Positions 27,876-35,670 of a stretch of 50,631 nucleotides of DNA are shown here, in pieces. The notes beneath the pieces were generated by a model. The model saw nothing but the letters and a program-made list of their open reading frames with translations. It was not told the DNA's origin and did not search any database. A program made the translations under genes and the position numbers. Source of the DNA: Thermoplasmata archaeon (lineage in GTDB: Archaea; Thermoplasmatota; Thermoplasmata; Lutacidiplasmatales; UBA184). Position 1 is the stretch's first letter; every line of letters begins with the position of its first letter. The stretch is taken from positions 1-50,631 of the forward strand of contig JAKAYL010000010.1 in the NCBI GenBank assembly GCA_021809545.1. Direction: 5' to 3'.

Positions 27876-28748
27876 TCAGTAAGGTATCGGGACCCCGGTG
27901 CTCCGCACCAGTTCGAAGTACCGCTTCTGCAGGTCCTTCGTGACGGGGCCAGGGAGGCCCTGGGCGATCTTGTGACCGTCAATGTCCACCACCGGAGCGA
28001 CCTCGCCGCCGGTCCCCGTGATGAAGACTTCGTCGGCCTTCAAGAGGAAGTCCGTCTTGAACCGCTCGACCTTCGTCTCGTAGTGCCCCTTGGCCAGATC
28101 CATGATGGTGGCCCGAGTGATCCCGACCAGGTTGGTGGTGGTGGGTGGAGTGTAGACGACCCCTCCCTTGACCGCGAAGATATTGTCGGCCGAAGCCTCG
28201 GCAACGAAGCCTTCCTGGTCTAGGAAGATGGCCTCGTCCGCCCCACGGGCGTTGGCCTCGCTCTTGGCCAGGATGTTGTTCAGGTAGTTGAGGGATTTCA
28301 CGTTGGGGTTGATGGACGAGGGCGGGGTCCTCCGGACCGTGGCGATGATCGCGCTGATCCCCGTCTCGTGCTTGTTGCCATAGAGACTGATCGTGGAGCA
28401 GATGATGACGACCGAGGGCTTCTTCGACTTGCGAGGGTCGAGCCCGAGGTCTCCGATCCCGCGGGTCACGAGGGGACGCAGATAGCCGTCCTTCAGACCG
28501 CTCTTTCCCGTCGTCGTCAAGATGGCGCTCGAGAACTCCTCCTTCGAGAGAGGGATCGTGAGGCCGATCATGGAGGCGGAAGAGAACATCCGGTCGACGT
28601 GCTCGGCGAGTTTGAAGATCCTGCTGTTGTAGAAGCGGATGCCCTCGAAGACCCCGTCTCCGTAGAGCAGGCCGTGGTCGAAGACCGAGACCTTGGCATC
28701 CTCCGGCTTGTAGAGCTCACCATCGATGTACACGATTCCAGCGACCAT
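27876..28748 (-). CDS. ilvE: Branched-chain amino acid aminotransferase
   Basis: PLP fold type IV transaminase, 290 aa, catalysing the last step of leucine, isoleucine and valine synthesis. The PLP lysine is K151 in NVKSLNYLNNIL; other signatures are DHGLLYGDGVFEGIRFY near the N-terminus, EASADNIFAV, and the phosphate-binding segment GITRATI. ATG 28748 is chosen because GGAGG stands 4 nt upstream of AAAAATG and a TATA-like GCTATATTG (28783-28791) precedes it; the open frame further upstream has no family similarity. It complements the leu genes at 34-40 kb. D-amino-acid transaminase is less likely. Confidence 0.92.
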   Translation of the reverse strand: MVAGIVYIDGELYKPEDAKVSVFDHGLLYGDGVFEGIRFYNSRIFKLAEHVDRMFSSASMIGLTIPLSKEEFSSAILTTTGKSGLKDGYLRPLVTRGIGDLGLDPRKSKKPSVVIICSTISLYGNKHETGISAIIATVRRTPPSSINPNVKSLNYLNNILAKSEANARGADEAIFLDQEGFVAEASADNIFAVKGGVVYTPPTTTNLVGITRATIMDLAKGHYETKVERFKTDFLLKADEVFITGTGGEVAPVVDIDGHKIAQGLPGPVTKDLQKRYFELVRSTGVPIPY

Positions 28749-28830
28749 TTTTCCTCCGTTGCGACCTCCGCAAGGTGGCAAGCAATATAGCTTTGCTTTC
28801 GAACCCGGCGCGTCCGCGGCTCCCAACGGC

Positions 28831-29730
28831 TCACTTCGTCGGTCGGGTGAGGACGTTCTCTAGCCGGACGAGCTCTTCCGGGGAGAGTTCCTCAGGACGC
28901 TTCTCGGGCCAGTCGGCGGGAAACCCTGCCTTGTCGGGGAGGAGGGCGATCTCCTCCGGGGACAGCTCTGGCCGCAGGCTGGCCAGAACCCGAGGGAGCG
29001 TGTGACGCAGCTTCTTCCTCCGCCAAGAGAAGATCTGGCGCACCAAGGTACGGAAGAGGGCCCGGTCGGAGGGACCTGGTTCCAGCGGGGACCTCCGGAA
29101 GATCACGATCGCCCCCTCCACGCTGGGCTCGGGGTAGAAGGCGTTAGACGGGACCCGTCGGGCAAGCAGGAACTCCCCTTCAACGCGCGAAAGGATCGTC
29201 AGCGGGCCGTACTCCCGGTTGCCGGGAGGGGCCGAGAGTCGCTCGGCCACTTCCCGCTGTACCAGGAAGACCCCGTGGTCCATTCCCGCTTCCAAAAGGC
29301 GTTCCAGAATGGGAGTGCCCGCGGAGAACGGAAGGTTTCCAACGTAAGCCTCTGCGGCGGGGAGGGGGACCGAGAGGGCGTCCCCCAGGATCACCTGGAT
29401 GCGGGGACCGAAGGTTTCCTGAAGAAGGGCCGAGAGCTTGGGCTCGATCTCCACGACGGTGATCGGGCGGAACCCGCGCTCGATCAGTGCCCGGGTCAGG
29501 GCGCCAAAGCCCCCTCCGATCTCCACTACGGGGTGATGGGGGGCCAGGTCGACGAGGGCGGCCTCGGCCTGAGCCACGGACTCGTCGATGAGGAAGCTCT
29601 GTCCCCTCCCGCGGGAGGGGGAGAAACCCAGTGCGTCCAGCGCATCCTGCAGGTCCGCAACGTTCCTTTCGGGGCCCCGGGCAAAGCGGCGCCTACCGGG
29701 GGACGAAGATGCGGTACTTTTCCTCTTCAC
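28831..29730 (-). CDS. rsmA: 16S rRNA dimethyladenosine transferase (RsmA/KsgA/Dim1)
   Basis: SAM-dependent enzyme that dimethylates two adjacent adenosines in the 3' terminal hairpin of 16S rRNA (299 aa). Motifs: GQSFLID, the SAM loop VVEIGGGFGALT, NLPFSAGTPI in place of the common NLPY motif, and QREVAERL. The extra 25-residue basic N-terminus overlaps the end of the DUF655 gene by 38 nt. No later in-frame ATG or GTG before the conserved core was found, so 29730 is kept. It is last in the taw1-pus10-rpl21e-rpo4-DUF655-rsmA operon. Confidence 0.93.
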   Translation of the reverse strand: MKRKSTASSSPGRRRFARGPERNVADLQDALDALGFSPSRGRGQSFLIDESVAQAEAALVDLAPHHPVVEIGGGFGALTRALIERGFRPITVVEIEPKLSALLQETFGPRIQVILGDALSVPLPAAEAYVGNLPFSAGTPILERLLEAGMDHGVFLVQREVAERLSAPPGNREYGPLTILSRVEGEFLLARRVPSNAFYPEPSVEGAIVIFRRSPLEPGPSDRALFRTLVRQIFSWRRKKLRHTLPRVLASLRPELSPEEIALLPDKAGFPADWPEKRPEELSPEELVRLENVLTRPTK

Positions 29731-30238
29731 CGGAAAGTTCTTGCTCGATGCGGGCGACGATAAGCTTCTGGGGGCTCCGGATCTTCACCCGGGCTTCCAG
29801 GTCGGCGAAACTGGAAAAGGGAGCCTTTACCCTCTCCCGGACGATCGTGTCCATGGACTTCTTGCCGACCCCGGGGAGGAGTTCCAGCATGTGGAACCGG
29901 CGGGTGATGGCCTGGGCCTCGTTGAAGAAACGCAGGAACTTCTCAGGATAGGACTCGATGATGGCCTCGATGGCATGGGGGAGTTCCGACCGCGCCGAGG
30001 TCGTGAGGTCCTGGAAGGAAAGGCGACGCTTGACGTGCTCCACGGCCACCGAAGGAGATTCCGTCGGAGGGAGGGTGAGGCGGTCCCCTGGGGAGACCTT
30101 GGCGTTCGGTTTGATCAGGATCTCGAGGAGTTTGAACTCGTCTTCACCGAGGGCGAGGGCTACGGACTCACGGCTGAAGTTCCGGTCCGACGGCCACCCC
30201 GTAGGTAGGAAATCCAGTACGTACGCACGCTTCTCCAT
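29693..30238 (-). CDS. DUF655 putative RNA-binding protein
   Basis: 181 aa member of the archaeal DUF655 family (COG1491). The N-terminal part (ALGEDEFKLLEILIKP, then GDRLTL) resembles an OB or S1-like fold; the C-terminal part carries a helix-hairpin-helix LELLPGVGKKSMDTIVRER, which would bind nucleic acid. In archaea this gene commonly stands between rpo4 and rsmA, as here, suggesting a link to rRNA maturation. The biochemical role is not established. Confidence 0.9.
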   Translation of the reverse strand: MEKRAYVLDFLPTGWPSDRNFSRESVALALGEDEFKLLEILIKPNAKVSPGDRLTLPPTESPSVAVEHVKRRLSFQDLTTSARSELPHAIEAIIESYPEKFLRFFNEAQAITRRFHMLELLPGVGKKSMDTIVRERVKAPFSSFADLEARVKIRSPQKLIVARIEQELSGEEEKYRIFVPR

Positions 30239-30262
30239 TTACATCCTGCCTGTAACAACGTT

Positions 30263-30577
30263 TCACCGGTGTTTTGCAAGCGTCTCGAGTACGGTCTTGA
30301 TCTGAGCTTCGTCGAGGGGCAGACTGTCCTTGGGGAAGAGGAGCCAGACCTCTTCAGGGGTCTCGGGAAGGATGTCCAAGATCTTGACGGTCAGGCTGTC
30401 GCTCAGGAAGGGGAGCGTCTTGAGCTCCTCGGCGAGCTTCTTCGCGACCTCGGGTTCGAGCTTCTGGGCGGCGTCCGCGTGCTGGAGGGCGGATACGCCC
30501 TCCCGCTGGAGCGTCCTCTCTGTGGACACCTGGGTCAACATCTCCTTGACCCTCCAGAGAGCGACGGGCTCCGTCAT
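30263..30577 (-). CDS. rpo4: RNA polymerase subunit Rpo4 (RpoF)
   Basis: 104 aa homologue of eukaryotic Rpb4. With Rpo7 it forms the RNA polymerase stalk. The HRDC-like C-terminal domain is visible in LPFLSDSLTVKILDILPETPEEVWLLFPKD. The ATG at 30577 overlaps the L21e stop as ATGA; the open frame further upstream is a shadow of rpl21e. It keeps the conserved archaeal order rpl21e-rpo4-DUF655-rsmA. Confidence 0.92.
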   Translation of the reverse strand: MTEPVALWRVKEMLTQVSTERTLQREGVSALQHADAAQKLEPEVAKKLAEELKTLPFLSDSLTVKILDILPETPEEVWLLFPKDSLPLDEAQIKTVLETLAKHR

Positions 30578-30876
30578 TCCTTGCTCTCCATCGGAACCAG
30601 GTGCACGGGGTTGGCCAAGACCATCTTGCGCTTGCCGCCGTCGTAGAACTCGACCTCGAAGCAACGGCCGCGCTGCGCCACGATCACACCGACCTTGCCC
30701 TGGTACCGGGGATGGGGCATCCCTTTCTGAAAGGACGCTTCTAACCGGATGATGACCTTGCTTCCCTCAGGGAACTCACGCACGAAGTGGCTGGGCGCCG
30801 GCAGGCCCTTCTCCCGGACCTTCTTCGTGAGGATCCCGCGCGTTCGGCTGTTAAATCCCTTGGAACTCTTCACCAT
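30574..30876 (-). CDS. rpl21e: Ribosomal protein L21e
   Basis: Large-subunit ribosomal protein, 100 aa, of normal family length. Characteristic segments are SSKGFNSRTRGILTKKVREKG at the start and MPHPRYQGKVGVIV followed by a basic C-terminal half. A GAGGGAG motif precedes the ATG. The start overlaps the pus10 stop by 7 nt, so translation is coupled. Confidence 0.95.
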   Translation of the reverse strand: MVKSSKGFNSRTRGILTKKVREKGLPAPSHFVREFPEGSKVIIRLEASFQKGMPHPRYQGKVGVIVAQRGRCFEVEFYDGGKRKMVLANPVHLVPMESKE

Positions 30877-32135
30877 GGTTCTCCCTCAACATTATCATGG
30901 ATCTCCAACACGTCCAGCGAGACGACTTCCAGCGGGGTCCCCACCAGTTCGGAAAGGTTGGGCTGGGTTCGACCGCCATCCCCGGTGACAAGCTCCTTGA
31001 TGTACGTCCCCGCCTCGGCGCGGACCTCCACCGTGAAGAGTTGCCCCTCCTTTTCCGTCATCTTCATCTCTCGGATCTTGCGATGTCTCATCAAGTCGGC
31101 GCGCCGGTGAGCTACGCGCACGGGCGTCCGCTGAACGAGTTCGCATCCGGACAGTAGATTCAGAGCCTCTTTAATCTTTTCCTCTGGAACTTCGCCGCGG
31201 ACCACGACGCGATAGCTCTTGTCGTGAAGCTCTTCCTTGACCTTCCGCACGTCCAGCGCGGCGCATGGGGCGAGTTCCGTGATCTCGATCCTGCCCTCCG
31301 CTCGTGTGTTGATCTCCTGGAGGGCCGCCGCCACATCCAGCGTCCGTACCTTGGGGGAGAGCACCTCCGCAACGAATGGGCGGCCGCGGCCGAGCATCCG
31401 GGCATCGATATCTTCCCGGCCCATCCCATGGAACCGGTGTCCATTCCCCTGGGCGAGCTCGGTGAGGGGACCGGCTGTGAGCTCCTCCACGCTCGTGGGG
31501 TACATCTTGCCGGTGCCTTCGCACCGTTTGCACCCGCGTCCCCGGCAGACACGGCAGGGCCATCGTGTCTGGGGGATGGTCCGGTCGAGCTTTCGGTATC
31601 GGCCCCGGAAGTAGAGCGAGAAGACGGTGGATTCGACCCGCCCGGCGGGAACATCCGCCAAGAGAAGGATCTCAGAACCTTCCTGGAGAGCCACCTTGCC
31701 GGTGGCCCGTGCCAGCGCTTTGCCGAACTCGCGGTTGAAAGCGGTGCGGAGGCTCTCGCCCCATTTCGAGCCCGTGGTCGCCCAGAGGGCTTCCTCCGTG
31801 GCGAGATTCTCGGGCCCCCAGCGGGAGCCGCACAGGAAGGTGCTCCACTCGTACCCTTCGACGACCCGGAGCGCCCGTTCCACCCAGGCATCGATCCTGG
31901 CGAAGGCCCCGCCACAGATGGCACACTCAGAGGGGGTGGGAAGAGGAGCGGGCAGGGTCTCCTGCAGATTGCTCTGGAGGATTTCCCAGCGTTCGGGATT
32001 GCTCATCCCATGCCCGAGCTTGCCGAAGAACCGGCCGCTGCACTCGGTACAGAGGGGCTCCGAGAGGCCGAGGACCTTTCGTGTGACCTCGCGCACCTCG
32101 GGTGAGAGCGGGAGACCTGTGGAAGCGGAGGTCAC
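30870..32135 (-). CDS. pus10: tRNA pseudouridine synthase Pus10
   Basis: 421 aa; forms pseudouridine at positions 54 and 55 of archaeal tRNA. An N-terminal THUMP-containing region has zinc-type cysteines (CTECSGRFFG, CAICGG). The catalytic Asp lies in GREDIDARMLGRGRPF. A Cys-rich stretch CRVCRGRGCKRCEGTGK is typical of the family. The start is GTG 32135, which overlaps the taw1 stop as GTGA; the frame continues open upstream but only opposite the taw1 reading frame. Second gene of the operon. Confidence 0.93.
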   Translation of the reverse strand: MTSASTGLPLSPEVREVTRKVLGLSEPLCTECSGRFFGKLGHGMSNPERWEILQSNLQETLPAPLPTPSECAICGGAFARIDAWVERALRVVEGYEWSTFLCGSRWGPENLATEEALWATTGSKWGESLRTAFNREFGKALARATGKVALQEGSEILLLADVPAGRVESTVFSLYFRGRYRKLDRTIPQTRWPCRVCRGRGCKRCEGTGKMYPTSVEELTAGPLTELAQGNGHRFHGMGREDIDARMLGRGRPFVAEVLSPKVRTLDVAAALQEINTRAEGRIEITELAPCAALDVRKVKEELHDKSYRVVVRGEVPEEKIKEALNLLSGCELVQRTPVRVAHRRADLMRHRKIREMKMTEKEGQLFTVEVRAEAGTYIKELVTGDGGRTQPNLSELVGTPLEVVSLDVLEIHDNVEGEPW

Positions 32136-33100
32136 GTTGGCCGTGTCTCCTTGGGCGAAAGGCCGGGGAGGTATCGGTCCTTCGATCCCCGGCTCAGCAG
32201 CACGACGTTGCCCTCCTCGGATTCGTCCTCGACCCGGTAGCCCAGACGACGAGAGAGCTCCTGGGAGAATCTCCGGATCTCCTCCATCGAGGGCACATTG
32301 TCCCGGGTGAGGCGGTGCCGGGAGCGTCCCATGAAGGCATACGCTTTGATCTCTATGAAATCCGGTTCGGCCAGGGAGTCGAGCCGTGCATACTGCTCCT
32401 CCCATCCCAGGTTCCACCCTTTCACCACCGTATGTCGCAGGACTCGGCGGGTAGGGAGATCGTGTACGATGGAGAGGCTTTCGAGAAGGCTTTCCCATGC
32501 GTCGGGGGTCGGCGGATGGGTCAGCCGTTCGAAGATCTCCCGGTTCGGAGCCGTCACAGAGATGTAGAGTTGCGTGGGCAGGGTCTTCAGGGCGCGTAGG
32601 GCGTCCGGGTGGGTCCCGTTCGTCACTAGGAAGGTGGTCATCCCCCCGGCGTGACAGAGGGCAAGGTACTCGGAAAGCCGCGGGTAGAGCGTAGGTTCGC
32701 CCGTGAGGGAGACGGCCACGTGCCGAGGTTCGAGAGCGGCTGCGAACCGGTCGGAATCGACCCGGGGATCGCCTCCGTACCCGCTCAACAGCGCCCGCTG
32801 GGCCTCTAGGGAACGCGAGAGCACATCTTCCGGGGAGTCGAAGTCCGGAGGACTGTCCGAGTACTCCCAGGCCTGGTCCCGCCAGCAGAAGCGGCAGTGG
32901 AGATTGCAGGAGTCGGCGGCAGGGCTCATCTGGAGGCATCGGTGGCTCTCGATCCCGTAGAAGCGCGACTTGTAGCAGCCCCGTCCTTCCGTGAGCGACT
33001 TCGCCGTCCAGAAACAGACCTTGACCGCAGAGTGACGGCCCGCGGCCTGGTAGCCGGGCACCGTGACGATGTCGTCCCCAAGACTCTCCGAGCCGTCCAT
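32132..33100 (-). CDS. taw1: 4-demethylwyosine synthase (Taw1/TYW1)
   Basis: Radical SAM enzyme, 322 aa, that uses pyruvate to build the tricyclic wyosine base at G37 of tRNA-Phe. The radical SAM cluster is C65-x3-C69-x2-C72; C29, C42 and C55, spaced 13 apart, match the ligands of the second [4Fe-4S] cluster known in the Methanocaldococcus enzyme. FYGIESHRCLQMSP is a family signature. The flavodoxin domain of eukaryotic TYW1 is absent, as usual in archaea. First gene of a six-gene operon; TATA box 33125-33132 predicts a nearly leaderless mRNA. Confidence 0.94.
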   Translation of the reverse strand: MDGSESLGDDIVTVPGYQAAGRHSAVKVCFWTAKSLTEGRGCYKSRFYGIESHRCLQMSPAADSCNLHCRFCWRDQAWEYSDSPPDFDSPEDVLSRSLEAQRALLSGYGGDPRVDSDRFAAALEPRHVAVSLTGEPTLYPRLSEYLALCHAGGMTTFLVTNGTHPDALRALKTLPTQLYISVTAPNREIFERLTHPPTPDAWESLLESLSIVHDLPTRRVLRHTVVKGWNLGWEEQYARLDSLAEPDFIEIKAYAFMGRSRHRLTRDNVPSMEEIRRFSQELSRRLGYRVEDESEEGNVVLLSRGSKDRYLPGLSPKETRPT

Positions 33101-33124
33101 TCAAGCGCGGCAAGATTCCCACGG

Positions 33125-33132
33125 CTATTTAG
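33125..33132 (-). promoter_or_regulatory. TATA box of the taw1 operon
   Basis: Minus-strand CTAAATAG, centre about 29 nt from ATG 33100; the predicted transcription start is within 3 nt of the codon. Confidence 0.55.
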
Positions 33133-33269
33133 TCTTGTTGAACGAGGGGAACTGGGAACGGGCGACCAACGTCGTCCGAGATTCTCGGGCCCAGGGTGAA
33201 CCGGGGACATCCGATGTCTCCGCGGAGGAACAAAGACGATAACCCCCTAGAGAAGCTTGGGTGCTCTGG

Positions 33270-34244
33270 ATGAAAGAAAAGAAGGTCCTCGATTGGCTCC
33301 TTGAGGAGGATCAGCCGTCCATACGCTACCGCACCCTGACGGAACTCTTGGGTCGACCCGAAACGGATCCTGAGGTCCGGGAGGCCCGGGGGGAGATCCC
33401 GGTGCGAGGCTGGGCAGGGGACATCCTCGCCCGCCGGGACCCGGCGGGTTGGTGGTTCCGAGAGAAGAACTTCTACTCGCCGAAATATGTTTCCACGAAC
33501 TGGAACCTGCTCGCGCTCTCTGACCTCGGAGCGACACGCCGGATCCCCGAGGTACGTGCTTCGTGCGAACTCTGGATGGAGCGGTCCCCACTGAAGGGAG
33601 GCGGGGTCGGCGGCAATTCCAATGGGAACGGTCACCTCTGTTACACCGGAAACATGGCCCGGGCGCTGACCCGATTCGGATATGGAGACGATCCGCGGGT
33701 TCGCAAGGCGTTCGAATGGCTCGTCTCCACCTCACACCCGAAGGGTGGATGGACCTGCTGGAACTACGGTGACGGACCCGCCCCTGGGCGAAACCTGGAT
33801 TCTTGGGAGGCTCTGAGCGCCTTTGCAGTCTACCCCCGCACCAAGTGGACCGCCGCCATGACGGACTGTATCGACCGCGGGGCCCAGTACTACCTCGAAC
33901 ATGAGCTGCACCGACAGGGAGCTCGGTACGAACCGTGGTACCGGTTCCATTGGCCCGTGCACTATTACTACGATCTCCTGGTCGGCCTCGAAACTCTGAC
34001 CGCGCTGGGTTACGGGAATGACCCGAGGATGCGGTTTGCCCTGGAGCACCTCAGAAAGAAGCGACGACCCGACGGGCGCTGGAACCTCGATGCCGTCCAT
34101 CCGGATGTCGAAGGGAGCACCGCCCGGTGGTTTCTCGAGCATCCCAAGGACCGGCCCATACCCCTCAGCTTCGAGCTACCTGCCCAGCCGAGCAAGATGA
34201 TCACGCTCCGTGCGCTGCTCGTCCTGAGCCGGGTCGAAACATGA
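33270..34244 (+). CDS. Alpha/alpha-toroid protein (prenyltransferase/squalene cyclase-like fold)
   Basis: 324 aa, predicted cytosolic. Repeated helical hairpins with G-x-x-W/P-D-GRW-like turns (RRDPAGWWF, HPKGGWTCWNYG, RRPDGRWNLDAVH) fit the alpha/alpha toroid of terpenoid cyclases and protein prenyltransferases. The catalytic DxDD or DCTAE motif of squalene-hopene cyclases is not seen, and the length is about half of a cyclase, so enzymatic cyclisation is doubtful. Cys and His residues (HLCYTGN, WTCWN, DCIDRG) could bind a metal. A GTG at 33261 would add three residues. Diverges from taw1; followed by the leu operon 175 nt later. Function unknown. Confidence 0.65.
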   Translation: MKEKKVLDWLLEEDQPSIRYRTLTELLGRPETDPEVREARGEIPVRGWAGDILARRDPAGWWFREKNFYSPKYVSTNWNLLALSDLGATRRIPEVRASCELWMERSPLKGGGVGGNSNGNGHLCYTGNMARALTRFGYGDDPRVRKAFEWLVSTSHPKGGWTCWNYGDGPAPGRNLDSWEALSAFAVYPRTKWTAAMTDCIDRGAQYYLEHELHRQGARYEPWYRFHWPVHYYYDLLVGLETLTALGYGNDPRMRFALEHLRKKRRPDGRWNLDAVHPDVEGSTARWFLEHPKDRPIPLSFELPAQPSKMITLRALLVLSRVET

Positions 34245-34380
34245 ACGAAGGCGGTCGCTCGTGGAGCCCGACAGTGCGCCGTGGACCTTACGGTCTCAGG
34301 GCGGTTCACGGGCCTCTGGAGGAACTAGTTCACGTGTCGTTGACTCAAACCCAGTCCCGTTCTCCCCCTCTCAAGGGAAA

Positions 34381-34388
34381 CTTAAATT
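34381..34388 (+). promoter_or_regulatory. TATA box of the leuACD operon
   Basis: CTTAAATT, centre about 35 nt from ATG 34420; predicted leader about 9 nt. No attenuator or T-box-like structure is visible, and the upstream space is only 175 nt. Confidence 0.5.
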
Positions 34389-34419
34389 ACCCGTGACCTT
34401 CAGGAAGCTGTGGTAAGGC

Positions 34420-35670
34420 ATGACTGACCCGATGCTCACCGAGAACTATCACAACGATACGGCGCCGAAGCGGCACATCCCCCAACACATCACGTTCTGG
34501 GACGAGACCCTCCGGGACGGGGAGCAGATGCCGGGCGTTCACTTCTCCGCCGAGGAGAAGCTTGCCATCGCGGAGAAGCTTGCGGAGGTCGGCGTCGAAG
34601 TGATCAATGCCGGGATCCCGGTCGTGAGCCAGGAGGAGGCGCAGACCGTTCACCGCATCGCCCACGCGGGCATCAAGGCCCACATCCTCGCCGCGGGACG
34701 CACCGTGCCCGGCGATGTCGAAGCCATCATCAACAGTGGGGCCACCCATGCCGCGATCTTCGTTGCCGCCTCCGAGGTCCACCTTCGCTACAAGCTTCGC
34801 ATGACCCAGGACGAGGTCGTCCAGGCGACTGTGAACTCCGTCCGGCGCGCCGCCGAGGCCGGGCTTTCCGTTGCGTTCGTCACGGAAGACACCACGCGCG
34901 CCCCGCTCGACTTCGTGGAGCGGCTCTATTTGAGCGCCCTAGAGGCAGGGGCCAGCCGGCTCGTGGTGAGCGACACCGTCGGGGTGATGACCCCCCTCAC
35001 GTTCCGCTGGTTCCTCCGGGAATTTTCCGCCCGGGTCCATCCGAAGGATTGGTCGGTGCACTGCCACAACGATTTCGGGATGGCGACGGCCAACACCCTG
35101 GCTGCCCTTGAGGAGGGGGTCAACGCCCCGCACGTCTGCGTCAACGGACTGGGGGAGCGGGCCGGAAACACCTCCCTGGAGGAGGTCGTGATGTCCCTCG
35201 AATCCCTTTACGGGATCAAGACCGGCATCAAGACCCACGAGCTCTATGCGCTTTCGCAGTTGGTGGAGAAGTACTCGGGGATTCCTCTTCCCCCCAACAA
35301 GGCCCTGGTCGGCTACAACGCGTTCTCTCACGAGGCGGGGATCCACACCCATGGAGTGCTCCGCAACTCCCTCACCTACGAGCCGCTCCAGCCCGAGATC
35401 CTCGGACGTCAGCGCCGGTTCATCCTGGGAAAGCACACCGGACGGGCCGCCATCCAGGAGAAACTCAAAGAGAACGGCGCGCACGCCACGGACGAGCAGA
35501 TCAACCACCTTGTGGACCTCGTGAAACGCAAGGGGGAGCAAGCGGGTAAGGACGTCAACCAGGAACTTCTCAAGACCTACAAGTCCCAATTCGAACAACC
35601 GGGCCTCAAGGACTCGGAGTTCTGGGACCTGGCCGCCCAGGCCGGCATCGAACGAGGAAAGCAGGCATGA
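34420..35670 (+). CDS. leuA: 2-isopropylmalate synthase-type acyltransferase (LeuA/homocitrate synthase family)
   Basis: 416 aa Claisen condensing enzyme of the DRE-TIM barrel family. The motif WDETLRDGEQMPGVHF holds the catalytic Arg-Asp; HCHNDFGMATAN gives the metal histidines, and GERAGNTSLEEV follows. Residues past about 300 contain NAFSHEAGIHTHG and GKHTGRAAIQ. The C-terminal regulatory domain of leucine-inhibited synthases is absent, as in homocitrate and short isopropylmalate synthases. Linkage to leuC, leuD and leuB argues for leucine synthesis, but homocitrate or citramalate synthesis cannot be excluded from sequence. Its stop overlaps the leuC start (ATGA). Confidence 0.82.
   Translation: MTDPMLTENYHNDTAPKRHIPQHITFWDETLRDGEQMPGVHFSAEEKLAIAEKLAEVGVEVINAGIPVVSQEEAQTVHRIAHAGIKAHILAAGRTVPGDVEAIINSGATHAAIFVAASEVHLRYKLRMTQDEVVQATVNSVRRAAEAGLSVAFVTEDTTRAPLDFVERLYLSALEAGASRLVVSDTVGVMTPLTFRWFLREFSARVHPKDWSVHCHNDFGMATANTLAALEEGVNAPHVCVNGLGERAGNTSLEEVVMSLESLYGIKTGIKTHELYALSQLVEKYSGIPLPPNKALVGYNAFSHEAGIHTHGVLRNSLTYEPLQPEILGRQRRFILGKHTGRAAIQEKLKENGAHATDEQINHLVDLVKRKGEQAGKDVNQELLKTYKSQFEQPGLKDSEFWDLAAQAGIERGKQA

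Noticed and set aside
32136-33122. Upstream in-frame extension of pus10
   Set aside because: It only mirrors taw1 in another frame. The GTG at 32135 overlapping the taw1 stop gives a normal Pus10 length.
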